A stretch of DNA of 64,000 nucleotides. Source: Streptomyces pyxinae (GTDB lineage: Bacteria > Actinomycetota > Actinomycetes > Streptomycetales > Streptomycetaceae). The notes below the pieces were generated by a model. The model did not search any database and had not been told where the DNA came from. It saw only the letters and a program-made list of their open reading frames with translations. The position numbers were made by a program, and so were the translations under genes. Of this stretch, positions 17,144 to 26,434 are shown one piece after another (the first letter of the stretch is position 1; every line of letters starts with the position of its first letter). The stretch lies in assembly GCF_024756275.1 (NCBI RefSeq), contig NZ_JANUGQ010000010.1, forward strand, positions 62,001 to 126,000, given 5' to 3'.

Positions 17144-17524
17144 ATGATCAAGAAGGTTCTCGCCGCCGCCGGCGTCGCCGCGGTCGTTCTCGGTGTCTGC
17201 GCTCCGGCGGCCACCGCCGCGGACGACGACGGCACCACCACGAAGAACGGCAACGGGTCCTCGCAGGTCTACGGCAACACCGTCACCGGCGGAACGCAGA
17301 GTCCGCAGCTCGGGCTGGTGCAGGGCTCGCTGAACAAGCCCTGTGTCGGCGTGCCGCTCGACGCCAGCGTGCAGAACATCCTGCTCATCAACATCGGTGT
17401 GCAGGACCTGCTCAACGACACGCAGAACCAGACCTGCACGGAGAACTCCACCGCCGACAAGGGCGACGCCGCGCTCTCGCACCTGCTGGGGAACGTCGCC
17501 TCCGGCAACGGTTCCTCCGACTGA
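17144..17524 (+). CDS. rdlA: Rodlin (aerial hypha rodlet-layer protein)
   Basis: Rodlins are secreted proteins that arrange chaplin fibrils into the paired rodlets on Streptomyces aerial hyphae and spores. This 126-residue protein has a signal peptide (MIKKVLAAAGVAAVVLG, cleavage after ATAA) and the diagnostic blocks NGNGSSQVYGN, SPQLGLVQGSLNKPCVGV, a Leu/Ile-rich core, NQTCTENSTADKGDAALSHLL. Two cysteines, near 66 and 96, match rodlin positions. ATG 17144 is preferred over ATG 17138 because the GAGGAGAAGG site ends at 17137 and MIKK-like starts are usual. Only one rodlin is visible here, so RdlA or RdlB orthology cannot be fixed. TGTAAC at 17094 recalls a BldN-type -35 box, but no convincing -10 follows. 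Confidence 0.9.
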   Translation: MIKKVLAAAGVAAVVLGVCAPAATAADDDGTTTKNGNGSSQVYGNTVTGGTQSPQLGLVQGSLNKPCVGVPLDASVQNILLINIGVQDLLNDTQNQTCTENSTADKGDAALSHLLGNVASGNGSSD

Positions 17525-17550
17525 CCCGGCCGGCCTCCCGGGCCGCCGTA

Positions 17551-17587
17551 CGGGACGGCCGGAACCCCCGTGGTTCCGGCCGTCCCG
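17551..17587 (+). terminator. Rodlin terminator
   Basis: A 16-bp perfect stem, from CGGGACGGCCGGAAC at 17551-17565 and its complement ending at 17587, closes a 5-nt loop 27 nt after the rodlin stop. This is a typical strong Streptomyces hairpin terminator. Confidence 0.85.
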
Positions 17588-17728
17588 GCGTGTGCCGTCC
17601 GGGCGTGTGTCCTTGCCCCGGGACGCGCTGCCCCGGCGTGTGCCGTCCGGGCATGTGTCCTTCCCGGGATGCGCTGCCCTGGCGTGTGCCGTCCGGGCAT
17701 GTGTCCCCGCCGGCGTGTGTCCCTCCCG
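17585..17728 (+). repeat. 46-48-bp imperfect tandem repeat, three copies
   Basis: Copies beginning GGCGTGTGCCGTCCGGGC occur at 17587, 17635 and 17681, each followed by a variable TGTGTCC...GGGA(C/T)GCGCTGCC part. Degenerate CGTGCCGTCC words continue to about 17775. The block fills most of the 448-nt gap between rodlin and the glycosyltransferase gene; no gene is supported there. Confidence 0.75.
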
Positions 17729-17972
17729 GCCTGTGCCGTCCCGGTGCGTGCCGTCCGGGCGTGCCGTCCCGGCCGCCGGTGCGCCGCCGGATGCTCTCCT
17801 CCCCCGCCGGGCCCCGGCCGTGCCCCGGGGGCCGCCGTGCCGCGCGGCAAAATGAGGGGGCCCCGGAGACAACCTCGGCGGTCGGTTCGTCATCTCATCT
17901 GTGCGGCCGTGCGACTGTGCGATGATCTGCCCGCCGCACCGAACCACCGGCGTGCGTGAAGCGAGAAGGCAC

Positions 17973-18968
17973 ATGATCAACCTTTCGGTCGTCGTTCCGT
18001 GTTTCAACGAGAGCGAGGTGATCGACGCCTTCCACGGCGCGCTGCTCGCGGCTCTGGAACCCACCGGCGAGACGTTCGAGATCTGCTACGTCGACGACGG
18101 CAGCGCCGACCCCACCCGGGACCGGCTGCGGGCGCTCGCGGCCGGCGATCCCCGGGTCCGGTACACGTCCTTCAGCCGCAATTTCGGCAAGGAGTCCGCG
18201 ATGCTGGCCGGGCTGCGGATGACCCGGGGCGAGGCGGTGGTACTGATGGACGCCGACCTCCAGCACCCGCCGGAGCTGCTGCCCCGGATGCTGGAGCTGC
18301 GCCGGCACGGCTACGACCAGGTGGTGGCGCGGCGCGACCGGACCGGCGAGGGGGCCGTGCGCACCGCGTTCAGCCGGGCGTACTACCGGCTGGTGCGCGG
18401 TTTCATGGACGTGGAGATCGCCGACGGCTCCGGGGACTTCCGGCTGCTGTCCCGGCGGGCGGTGGACGCGGTCCTGACACTGCCGGAGAGCAATCGTTTC
18501 TCCAAGGGGCTGTTCTCCTGGATCGGCTTCGACACGGTGACCTTCGCCTACCAGAACGCGGAGCGGGCGGCGGGCCAGTCCAAGTGGGGCGGCCGGCGGC
18601 TGCTCAACTACGGCATCGACGGGCTGCTGTCCTTCAACAGCCGGCCGCTGCGGCTGGCCATCCACGGCGGGCTGTGGCTGTTCCTCTCGGCGCTGGTGTA
18701 CGCCCTGTGGATCATCGCCAATGTGCTGCTCAACGGGGTGGACACCCCCGGTTACGCGACGCTGATCACCGCCGTCGTGGCGCTCAGCGGCATCCAGCTG
18801 GCCACCCTCGGGGTGATCGGCGAGTACGTGGGCCGGATCTACCACGAGGCCAAGCGGCGCCCGCACTACGTGGTGCGGGAGACGGAGACGGACCGGCCCG
18901 CCACGGGCCCGGATCGGGCACGGGAGACCCGTACGGCGGGCGCCGGGGCACCGGGGCGGCAGGCATGA
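17973..18968 (+). CDS. GtrB-like polyprenyl-phosphate glycosyltransferase (GT2)
   Basis: A 331-residue family 2 glycosyltransferase of the GtrB/DPM1 type, which moves a sugar from a nucleotide donor to a lipid phosphate carrier at the inner face of the membrane. Visible: N-terminal [29 protein letters not shown] and donor/metal motif DADLQHP (93-99). The acceptor-side region [13 protein letters not shown] and two C-terminal membrane segments (about 230-290) follow, ending in [19 protein letters not shown] 17973 has GAGAAGG upstream. It overlaps the GtrA-like gene by 4 nt, giving the classic transferase/flippase pair. The sugar and acceptor are unknown. Confidence 0.92.
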   Translation: MINLSVVVPCFNESEVIDAFHGALLAALEPTGETFEICYVDDGSADPTRDRLRALAAGDPRVRYTSFSRNFGKESAMLAGLRMTRGEAVVLMDADLQHPPELLPRMLELRRHGYDQVVARRDRTGEGAVRTAFSRAYYRLVRGFMDVEIADGSGDFRLLSRRAVDAVLTLPESNRFSKGLFSWIGFDTVTFAYQNAERAAGQSKWGGRRLLNYGIDGLLSFNSRPLRLAIHGGLWLFLSALVYALWIIANVLLNGVDTPGYATLITAVVALSGIQLATLGVIGEYVGRIYHEAKRRPHYVVRETETDRPATGPDRARETRTAGAGAPGRQA

Positions 18969-19417
18969 GACGCGCCGATCTGAAGCAGTTCGCCGTCTTC
19001 TGCGCCATCGGCGTGGCGAACACCGCCGTCTACTGGAGCGTCTACGCCACGCTGAACATCTGGCTGCCCTATCTCGCCGCGCACGCCGTGGGGTACGCCG
19101 TCAGTGTCACCGGGTCGTTCCTGCTCAACTCGTACGTGACCCTGCGCACCCGCCCCACCTGGCGGGGGTTCGCCCGCTATCCGCTGTCGGGCGCGGTCAA
19201 CCTGGTGGGCAGCGGGCTGCTGCTGCACCTGGCGGTGAGCGGTCTCGGCCTGGACGAGAACTTCTCGGCGCTCGCCGCCGGGGTGCTGGTCACCCCGCTG
19301 TCGTTCCTGCTCGCCCGGTGGGCCATCACCTCCGGCACCGCCCGGCCGGCCGCCGCCCCGGACGGGGGACGGCGACCGCCGGAGGAGCGGGTCAGGGAAG
19401 ACGCGTCCCGTACGTGA
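18965..19417 (+). CDS. GtrA-like flippase
   Basis: The 150-residue protein has four membrane segments and GtrA-family features: the start [19 protein letters not shown], then [19 protein letters not shown] and [19 protein letters not shown]. GtrA proteins are proposed to flip the lipid-linked sugar made by GtrB across the membrane. ATG 18965 overlaps the transferase stop (ATGA), so the two are translationally coupled. The 3' end overlaps the convergent membrane-protein gene by 26 nt. The tail is hydrophilic and charged. Confidence 0.9.
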   Translation: MRRADLKQFAVFCAIGVANTAVYWSVYATLNIWLPYLAAHAVGYAVSVTGSFLLNSYVTLRTRPTWRGFARYPLSGAVNLVGSGLLLHLAVSGLGLDENFSALAAGVLVTPLSFLLARWAITSGTARPAAAPDGGRRPPEERVREDASRT

Positions 19418-21062
19418 CCCGGTCCAGGTCGTAGTAGTCGGCCACGCAGCGGGCCGGCCACACGTGCTTGCCGTGCGCGCCGAACGGCTCCAGCATGCCG
19501 CTGACCGAGACGGGCCTGTACGGCAGCACCCGGGCGCCATCGGCCGCCCCCTGGCGCAGATAAGCGTCCTGGCGGTCCCACTTCTGGGCCCGCACCCGCA
19601 TGTCGTGGCCCAGGTGCTGGAGCGGCACCGCGAGCCCCAGCACCGAGACGGCGCAGACCGCGGCGGCCGCCACGCGGACGGCGAGCGGACCCGGGCCCGG
19701 CACCCGCGCGCGCAGGGCGTGTCCGGCGAGCGCGCCCGCGGCGGTGAGCAGCAGCACCCAGAGCAGCAGGTAGTCGTTCCAGGTGCGCTCGGTGTGCACC
19801 ACCCGGTCGCCGAAGACCGGGTAGGTGATGACCGTGCAGAGGTAGCCGCAGACCAGGAAGGCGGCGGCGCCGAGGCCCAGCAGCAGCGGGCCCCGGCCGG
19901 GCAGCAGGGCGGCCGGTCCGCCGCGCCGCCGGGCCAGCAGGCCGAGCAGCACACCGGCCGCGACGGCGCCCAGGTACTGCCAGGTGGTCAGGACCGTGCC
20001 CAGGATCTGGAGCCAGCCCCGGGCCGAGGCGAGCAGCGAGTCGGGGTCGAGCATCGAGGTGGTGCCGGCCCCGTACCGCTCCCGCCGGTTCCGGGAGCCG
20101 GGCGAGGTGACCAGCAGCAGGGTGCCGATCACCACTCCGGCCATGCCGGCCAGCGACCAGACCCGCAGAAAGCCCCGCACCCGCTCGGCGAAGAGCCGGC
20201 CGGCGAAGAGGACCACCCCGGCGAGCAGCACCAGGGCGATCACCGACACCTCCTCGGAGAGGGTGCCCATGAAGACGCCGGTGAGGACCACCACGGCGAG
20301 GGCGGTGGCCCGGCCCCGCCGGCCGCGGGCGGTGGCCAGCGGCAGCAGGGTGGCACAGGCGAGCACCGGGGCGAGGGTGTGCGAGACCGAGGCGGCGGGC
20401 CAGTAGAAGGTCTTGTAGGTGTTCGGGGTGGCGAACAGGAAGACCGCGGTGATCATGGACGCGGTCAGCAGCGGCACCCCGCGCGGCGCGGTCCAGCCGG
20501 TGGCGCGCACCGAACGGGCCACCACCGCCCAGAGCAGGACCAGCATCAGCACCCCGCTGACCAGCCCGAACCACTGGTGGCCCGCGACCGGGAACTTGGC
20601 GTAGAGGCCGACCAGCAGGCCGTTGGCGAGCCGCCCGTTGTCGGTGAAGTAGAACGTGTGGACGAGACCGCCGATGCCGTGGTCCCGCACCTGCGGCAGG
20701 AAGCACCACTCGTCCGCGCTGGGCCGCACATGCCGGCCGAGCCAGGCCGCGGCCCCGAGCAGGGCCAGCGGCAGCAGGGCCAGGCCGACCGCCCAGCGGG
20801 CGGTACGGACCGGCGCGGTCTCCCCCGGGCGCTTCTCGCCGGCGGCTCCGGGACGCTCCGCCCCGGTGTCCTCCGGACGGCCCTCCCCGCCGTGCGGTGC
20901 GGGAGCCCCGCCGGCCGGCGTACGGCGGTCCCCCGCCGGCGCGTCCGCCCCGCCGGCGGCCGGGGCATGCTCCGCGTCCCCCGGCCCGGCCGGATCCGCG
21001 GCGCGGTACGGGCCGTCCGGTCCGGGGGTGGTGGCGCTCGGTGCGCCGGTACCTTCTCTCAT
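19392..21062 (-). CDS. Polytopic membrane protein, glucosyltransferase-like (DUF6056/GtrC-type)
   Basis: The 556-residue protein has a disordered Pro/Gly/Ala-rich N-terminus of about 85 residues and then roughly ten to twelve membrane segments. The first outer loop ([21 protein letters not shown]) carries an Asp-Glu pair like the catalytic loop of GT-C enzymes. [14 protein letters not shown] and [16 protein letters not shown] resemble the DUF6056 proteins I recall. GT-C enzymes use lipid-linked sugars, so it may receive the substrate of the convergent GtrB/GtrA pair; that is inference from adjacency. ATG 21062 has GAGAGG upstream. Confidence 0.78.
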   Translation of the reverse strand: MREGTGAPSATTPGPDGPYRAADPAGPGDAEHAPAAGGADAPAGDRRTPAGGAPAPHGGEGRPEDTGAERPGAAGEKRPGETAPVRTARWAVGLALLPLALLGAAAWLGRHVRPSADEWCFLPQVRDHGIGGLVHTFYFTDNGRLANGLLVGLYAKFPVAGHQWFGLVSGVLMLVLLWAVVARSVRATGWTAPRGVPLLTASMITAVFLFATPNTYKTFYWPAASVSHTLAPVLACATLLPLATARGRRGRATALAVVVLTGVFMGTLSEEVSVIALVLLAGVVLFAGRLFAERVRGFLRVWSLAGMAGVVIGTLLLVTSPGSRNRRERYGAGTTSMLDPDSLLASARGWLQILGTVLTTWQYLGAVAAGVLLGLLARRRGGPAALLPGRGPLLLGLGAAAFLVCGYLCTVITYPVFGDRVVHTERTWNDYLLLWVLLLTAAGALAGHALRARVPGPGPLAVRVAAAAVCAVSVLGLAVPLQHLGHDMRVRAQKWDRQDAYLRQGAADGARVLPYRPVSVSGMLEPFGAHGKHVWPARCVADYYDLDRVTYGTRLP

Positions 21063-21190
21063 CACTGCCTCTCGGAGAACATCCAGGTCCGCCACCCTAG
21101 AGGGCCGTTTCGGGTCCGGCGTTTCGGCCCCGGGGAGAGATCACACCGGAAGGCCGTCCGGGCGGCCGTGTCCCCGTCCGAAGACGGGGC

Positions 21191-21243
21191 CGTACGCGGA
21201 CGGCCATATGCGGACGGCGTATGCGGGCGGCGTATGCGGGCGG
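21191..21243 (+). repeat. 13-bp tandem repeat in divergent promoter region
   Basis: The exact unit CGTATGCGGGCGG occurs at 21218 and 21231, preceded by two diverged units from 21191 (CGTACGCGGACGG). It lies in the 396-nt region between the divergent membrane-protein gene (start 21062) and the VOC gene (start 21459). Nothing else recognisable is in this region. Confidence 0.7.
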
Positions 21244-21458
21244 ACAGGACGAGTGACGGGGCGCGCAGGCCGAGCAGGACGTAAGCGGTCGCAAACCCGG
21301 AGCGGTACGGGAGATGTCGGGAGAGGCACCGGAGCGCCTCGGACGATGATCGTCACGGAAGAGTGAATCGAGCCCGGTGGGGCAAAGAGTGCGAGGATGG
21401 ACACCGGGCGGCAGCACGCGCCGGTGCACGCGAAGGCGACATCAGGGCGGTTTTGCAC

Positions 21459-22298
21459 ATGAACAGAAGGCCGGAGACGGGCACGACGGCGACGGCGTCC
21501 GGGGTGACGTCAAGCGGCGCGGTGTTCGGGGCGCCCTGCTGGGTCAACCTGATGACCCGCGATCTGCGGGCGGCGCAGGAGTTCTACGCGGCCGTGCTGG
21601 GCTGGCGGTTCCGGCCGGCCCGGCTGGGCGACGAGTTCACCGTGGCGACCGTGGACGGCAAGCCGGTCGCCGGGATCAGCGCGCTGGCCACGTCGCTCCA
21701 GGTGGCGGTGGCGTGGACGCCCTACTTCGCGGTGCGGGACGCCGACGAGACGGCGGCCCGGATCCGTGAGCGCAGCGCCACCGTGGCGGTGGGCCCGGTG
21801 GCGTTCATCATGGGCCGCGCCGCCCTGGCCGCCGACCGGGACGGGGCGGTGTTCGGCATCTGGGAGGGGCAGCTGTACGCCGGCTGGGAGACCTGGCGGG
21901 CGGCGGCCCCGGCCTGGGTGCGGCTGCACACCCGGGACGCCTTCGAGGCCGCCATCTTCTACGGCGAGGTCCTGGACTGGGCCTCGGAGTCGCCCGGCTG
22001 CTGCGACGTGGTGTACGAGCAGGACGAGGTGGTGCTGCGCAGCGGCGGCCACCCGGTGGCGCGGCTGAGCTCCGGGGCGCTGGAGGCGGCGCCGGACCCG
22101 ACGGTCCGGCCGCGCTGGCAGGTGCACTTCCCGGTGCCGGACGTGGACCGCTGTGTGGCGGCGGCCCGGACGCACGGCGGCTCGGTGGTCTCGCACGACC
22201 CGGGCATCCAGGCGACCCTGCGGGATCCGGACGGCGGCGTGTTCACCCTCACGGCCACGACGGTGACGACGGTTCCCACGGCCCCTTCGGCCGGCTGA
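21459..22298 (+). CDS. VOC-superfamily protein with two glyoxalase-like domains
   Basis: The 279-residue protein has two vicinal-oxygen-chelate domains. The first (about 25-140) starts APCWVNLMTRDLRAAQEFYAAVLGW; the second (about 150-270) starts APAWVRLHTRDAFEAAIFYGEVLDW and ends GIQATLRDPDGGVFTLT. Similar two-domain VOC proteins are frequent and mostly uncharacterised in actinomycetes (CFP30B-like). Metal ligands are not clear, so it may bind small molecules rather than catalyse. ATG 21459 is my choice; a GTG at 21363 in frame would add 32 basic residues without domain support. It is 6 nt upstream of the antiporter gene, so they are probably cotranscribed. Confidence 0.85.
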   Translation: MNRRPETGTTATASGVTSSGAVFGAPCWVNLMTRDLRAAQEFYAAVLGWRFRPARLGDEFTVATVDGKPVAGISALATSLQVAVAWTPYFAVRDADETAARIRERSATVAVGPVAFIMGRAALAADRDGAVFGIWEGQLYAGWETWRAAAPAWVRLHTRDAFEAAIFYGEVLDWASESPGCCDVVYEQDEVVLRSGGHPVARLSSGALEAAPDPTVRPRWQVHFPVPDVDRCVAAARTHGGSVVSHDPGIQATLRDPDGGVFTLTATTVTTVPTAPSAG

Positions 22299-22304
22299 GG
22301 GCCT

Positions 22305-23561
22305 GTGACGCCCTCCGATGTGATCTACGCCGTTCTCGGCGTGGGGGCGCTGGCGGCCGCGGTGCTGCCCCGGGTGGTCTTCCGGCGGCCGTACTCGATG
22401 CCCATGGTCTTTCTGGCGGCCGGGGTGCTGGCGTATCTCGCCGGACTGCCGCTGCCGGCGGTGGATCCGGTGGCCGACCGGGTCTGGGTGGAGCACACCA
22501 CCGAGGTGTGCGTGATCGTCTCGCTGATGGGCGCCGGGCTGGCGATCAACCGGCCGCCCGGGTGGCGCAACTGGGCCGGTACCTGGCGGCTGCTGGGCAT
22601 CACCATGCCGCTGTCCGTGGCGGTGACGGCGCTGCTGGCCTGGGCGCTGCTCGACTGGCCGTTCGCCGCCGCGCTGCTGCTGGCGGCGGTGCTGGCGCCG
22701 ACCGACCCGGTGCTGGCGGCCGAGGTGCGGGTGGGTGAGCCGACCGACTCCGAGCACGACGAGGACGAGGTGCGGTTCACCCTGACCAGCGAGGCGGGGC
22801 TCAATGACGGGCTGGCGTTCCCGTTCGTGCTGGCGGCCGTGGCGCTGGCCGGTGCCGGCGGGACGGGGTGGCTGGGCGGCTGGGTGCTCTCGGACGTGCT
22901 GGGCAAGGGCGTGGTGGGGCTGGTCGCCGGGGTGCTGACCGGCCGGCTGCTCGGGCTGATGTTCTTCCGGGCCCGGACGCGGGCGCTCCGGCTCTCCGAG
23001 CACCGGGAGGGGTTCGTGGCGCTGGGCGCCACCTTTCTCTCGTACGGGGTGACGGAGCTGGCGCACGGATACGGCTTCGTGGCGGTGTTCGTCACGGCCT
23101 GCACGCTCCGGGCCGCCGAGCGCAGCCATGGCTACCACAAGGTGCTGCACGAGTTCACCGAGCAGATCGAGCGGCTGCTCACCGCCGTTCTCCTCTTTCT
23201 GCTGGGCGGGTTCGTGGCGGCCGGCGGGCTGGCCGCGCTGACCTGGCGGTCGGCCGCCGTCGGGCTGCTCCTGCTGCTGGTGGTCCGGCCGCTCACCGGC
23301 TGGGCGGCCCAGCTCGGCTTCGCCGCCGGGCGGCGCGAGCGGATCGTGACGGCGGTGTTCGGGCTGCGCGGGATCGGCTCGCTGTTCTATCTGGCGTACG
23401 CCTTCGGCCACGCGGGGTTCGGCGGTCTGGAGCGGGAGCTGTGGGCGGCGGTGGCCTTCACCGTGGTGGTGTCCGTGATACTGCACGGCGTGACGGCGGC
23501 CCCGGTGATCAGCCGCCTGGACCGGCTGCGGGGCCTCCCCGAGGGCGGCGCCGCTCCCTGA
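22305..23561 (+). CDS. CPA1-family cation:proton antiporter
   Basis: A 418-residue polytopic protein with about twelve membrane segments, exchanging Na+ or K+ for protons. The conserved ion-binding helices are visible: LAAVLAPTDPVLAAEVRVG (near 128-145) and EAGLNDGLAFPFVLA (near 163-178), the ND pair expected of electroneutral CPA1/NhaP exchangers. LRGIGSLFYLAYAFG near the C-terminus is also typical. There is no cytoplasmic TrkA-like regulatory domain. GTG 22305 follows the VOC stop by 6 nt. Ion preference cannot be read from sequence. Confidence 0.93.
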   Translation: MTPSDVIYAVLGVGALAAAVLPRVVFRRPYSMPMVFLAAGVLAYLAGLPLPAVDPVADRVWVEHTTEVCVIVSLMGAGLAINRPPGWRNWAGTWRLLGITMPLSVAVTALLAWALLDWPFAAALLLAAVLAPTDPVLAAEVRVGEPTDSEHDEDEVRFTLTSEAGLNDGLAFPFVLAAVALAGAGGTGWLGGWVLSDVLGKGVVGLVAGVLTGRLLGLMFFRARTRALRLSEHREGFVALGATFLSYGVTELAHGYGFVAVFVTACTLRAAERSHGYHKVLHEFTEQIERLLTAVLLFLLGGFVAAGGLAALTWRSAAVGLLLLLVVRPLTGWAAQLGFAAGRRERIVTAVFGLRGIGSLFYLAYAFGHAGFGGLERELWAAVAFTVVVSVILHGVTAAPVISRLDRLRGLPEGGAAP

Positions 23562-23591
23562 CGGCGCGGCGGGGTTGTGCGCGGGCCGTGG

Positions 23592-24468
23592 TCACGGGGG
23601 TCGGTCGGGAAGCTCGTCCAGCAGCCGGCGGCGCTGGGCACCCTCCCGCTCCCGTACGCCGGCGAGGACGCCGGTGTCACGGTGGCGGGCGATGGACTCC
23701 CGGCCCAGGGCGGCCGGCGCGTCCGGCGGCAGCGCCTCGGCCCGGGTGGTGGCGGTGCCGGGAAAGGAGCGCCGGTCACCGGCCTTCACCGGGGCCGCCG
23801 GCAGGTCGTACCGCTCGGTCTGCTCCCCGGTGACGGCCAGCCGGTCGAAGCGCGGGGCCGCATCGGGGGCGTCCGCGGCGGCGAAGGCGGTGACGTCCTC
23901 GGCGGTGGCCGAGAACAGATGCGCCCCGCCCGGGTCCCCGTCACCGATCACCATGATCCGTGCCGCCCCGTGGCCCCCGGTGGCGGCCCGCCGGGCGGAG
24001 AGACCGGTTCCCGCGTACACCGGTACGTCCCAGGGGTCGGCGACCGCCGCGAGCTGCGGCACCATGCCACCGGTGTCGCACCAGACCTCCAGCCCGGCCC
24101 GCTGCCCCGCCTGGTGGTCGAGCCGGTATCCCTCGGCCGCCGGCAGCCGGGCGCGCCGGAAGGCGGCGGGGCTCTCGCAGGCGAGCGGTTCGGCCGCCGC
24201 CGCGTCGCCGGAGACCGCCGGCCGGGAGATCCCGCCGGAGCGGCGGGCCATGCCGAGCAGGGCGACCAGCCCTTCGCAGGTGCGCTCCTCCTCGACAAGC
24301 ACGGACGAGCATGCCGTCGCGGACGGCGGCGTACCAGATCCGGCGGATGGTGAGCGGCAGCTGGGCGGCGTACCGGCCCGGCACGGCGTCGACGGCGGCG
24401 AGCAGTTCCTCGGTCACCGGCCGGGGGCGCCGGTCGGCCCGGTGGCCGCGTGGTCGGCGGTCCGGCAT
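23592..24468 (-). pseudogene. Frameshifted toprim-like conserved actinobacterial protein
   Basis: Two minus-strand frames together make one recognisable protein. The upstream frame (from ATG 24468) gives LLAAVDAVPGRYAAQLPLTIRRIWYAAVRDG; the downstream frame (to stop 23592) continues EEERTCEGLVALLGMARRSGGI, VWCDTGGMVPQLAAVADPWDVPVY, MVIGDGDPGGAHLFSATAEDVTAF, LAVTGEQTERYDLP and a DRRSF box. The order matches a Streptomyces/phage-associated protein family with a toprim-like D-x-D centre (GDGDPGG). The shift lies near 24300, where CTCGTC and CTTGTC repeat, so either a real indel or a sequencing error could be responsible. It is convergent with the antiporter gene. Function unknown; DNA-related by the toprim resemblance. 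Confidence 0.7.
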
Positions 24469-24732
24469 GACGGCCCCCGGGGCGGCGGAGTACGGCGGGA
24501 CACCGGGGCGTCCCGCCCTCCTCCCTGGTCTGCCCATCGCGCCGGGCCGTGTCACTCCGCCCTCCCGGCTCCCCCGGAGGGGGCCGGATCCCCCCTCGGG
24601 GCGGCCGGTTCACCGGCGGCCGGGGTGCCGGCAGCGCGGGACTCCCGGGGCCCGGCGCCGGTCGGGTCGTCCCGGGCGCCGGGCGCCGGGCGGGTCGTCC
24701 CCGGGGGGGAAGGGCGGAGCGAAGGCCGGCGG

Positions 24733-25764
24733 TCAGCTCGCCTTGTGGCCGGCGAGCGGCTCGGTCTCCATGCCGGAGCCGCGCCGCACCCCGCGCAGCA
24801 GCTCCCCCACCGCGTCCAGCGAACTGTGCTCGGGACGCCAGCCCAGCTCCACCCGGGCGCGGGTGCAGTCCATCAGCGGCAGCCGCAGTACCGCGTCGAA
24901 CAGCTGTGGGGAGGCCGGCACCAGGCCCAGGGTCCACCCCGCGACCAGGGCGGCGCGGACGGCCGGGCGCGGCACCCGGACCACCCGGGCGCCGAGCAGC
25001 CCGGCGAGCCGGTGGGCGTCCAGCGGCGGATCGGCGGCCAGGTTGAAGGCGCCGGAGACGTCCTGGGTGGCGGCGAGCGCGTAGGCGCGGGCCGCGTCGT
25101 CGGTGTGCAGCGCCTGGAAGCGGAGGCCCGGGATGTCCGGGACCGCCGGCAGCAGTCCGGGGCGGACCAGCGGGCCGGGCAGGAAGCGGCCGCCGAAGAT
25201 CCGCCGCTGCTCGCTGGCGGCCTCCTCCTTGAAGAGGAAGGCCGGCCGCATCCGGACCACCCGGACCCCGGGGTGGCGCAGCTCGAAGGTGTCGAGCACC
25301 CGCTCCAGATAGGCCTTCTCCCGGCAGTAGGAGGCCCCGGAGGCGCCATGGGTGGGCCAGGACTCGGCGACGGCGTTCTCGCCGCTCTTCGGACCGGGCG
25401 AGTAGGCGCCGACCGAGGAGGCGTGGATCAGCGCCGGCACCCCGGCCGCCGCCACGTCCCGGAAGACCTGGAGCGAGCCGAGCACATTGGTGCGCCAGGT
25501 GGCCCGGGGGTCATGGGTGGGCCGGAAGGCCCAGGCGAGGTGGATCACCGCGTCGGCGCCCTGGAAGTGCTCGACCAGATCGGTCTCCCGCCGCAGGTCC
25601 ACGGCGGCCCACTCGGTCTTCGGCGGTGACCAGGCGGGCCGCCGCCGGGCCAGGCCCAGCACGGAGGAGACGCCGGGGTCGGCGGCCAGCGCGGCCACCA
25701 CGCTGGTGCCGGCGTTCCCGGTGGCCCCGGTGACGACGACCCTCTTGCCGGTTTCAGTGCTCAC
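24733..25764 (-). CDS. NAD-dependent epimerase/dehydratase (extended SDR)
   Basis: The 343-residue extended SDR has an N-terminal NAD site VVVTGATGNAGTSVV. It also has VDLRRETDLVEHFQGADAVIHLAWAF, the HASSVGAYSPG serine region, and a Tyr-x3-Lys catalytic pair in SYCREKAYLERVL. The C-terminal region HTDDAARAYALAATQDVSGAFNLAADPPL is typical of nucleotide-sugar epimerase-like proteins. GTG 25764 is preceded by a GAAGGG-type site. No sugar-biosynthesis gene is next to it, so the substrate is open. The region 24469-24732 between it and the pseudogene holds only GC-rich repeats such as GGGCGCC words near 24680. Confidence 0.88.
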   Translation of the reverse strand: MSTETGKRVVVTGATGNAGTSVVAALAADPGVSSVLGLARRRPAWSPPKTEWAAVDLRRETDLVEHFQGADAVIHLAWAFRPTHDPRATWRTNVLGSLQVFRDVAAAGVPALIHASSVGAYSPGPKSGENAVAESWPTHGASGASYCREKAYLERVLDTFELRHPGVRVVRMRPAFLFKEEAASEQRRIFGGRFLPGPLVRPGLLPAVPDIPGLRFQALHTDDAARAYALAATQDVSGAFNLAADPPLDAHRLAGLLGARVVRVPRPAVRAALVAGWTLGLVPASPQLFDAVLRLPLMDCTRARVELGWRPEHSSLDAVGELLRGVRRGSGMETEPLAGHKAS

Positions 25765-26434
25765 GGTGCCCGCCCTTCCGACGGCTCTCGTCCCCGGCGG
25801 TCCGCCGGGGCGTCCCGGGTACCCGTTCCGGCGCGGTCCACGTGGGCGGCGACGGCCGGTGTGGTGATCACGGCGGCGCGGCCCGGCTGCTCCGGGTCCT
25901 GATCTCCTGCCGCGGGTCGGTGCCGTACGGTCCGGTGCCGGCCCTGTCTCACTCCGGTACGGGCCGGGCCGGCACCGGGCCCGCCCGGTTCGGTACGGGT
26001 CCGGGCCGGCACCGCACCCGTCCGATGCGGCGCGGTTCCGGTTCCGTACGCTCCCGGGCCGGCACCGGTCCCGCCCCGGCTCGGCACGGTCCCGGTTCCG
26101 GCGCTCTCGCGGGTCCGCCCGGGGCAGTGCGCCCCGAAGGTACGGGGGTACGGGGGTACGGGCCTGCCCCGAACGAGCGGGCCCGCCGCCGGTCAGGGCC
26201 GCCTTTGTCCCCGGCCGGCCCCCGAGGCGGGGCGCCGGGCCGTCGGCGGTGGCCTGGAACACCCGGGAATCACCTGGAAGAATGTCGGCGGCCCCGGGGG
26301 CCTCGGACATATGCCGGAAGCACCACCGGTCCGAGTGTGGCCAAACGGCTCACGGCCCCCCGGCCGCTGTGTCAGAGTCGAGGTCGGACCGGCGTTCCAG
26401 GCCGCCGGCCGCCGCGCCCGTATCGGAGTACGAC
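25765..26434. other. 670-nt spacer, GC-rich short repeats, no supported gene
   Basis: The left part (25900-26150) is built of recurring GGTTCCGG/GGTACGG words. The right part (26255-26420) is less biased and must hold the promoter of the phosphatase gene. I see no coding potential with recognisable domains and no clear promoter boxes. Confidence 0.5.

Noticed and set aside
17585..17775. CRISPR-like appearance of spaced repeats after rodlin
   Set aside because: Repeats are imperfect, adjacent rather than separated by unique spacers, and no cas genes are present.
23592..24302. Intact gene starting at GTG 24302
   Set aside because: The conserved N-terminal part of the same family is found in the next frame immediately upstream, so this is the 3' part of a broken gene.
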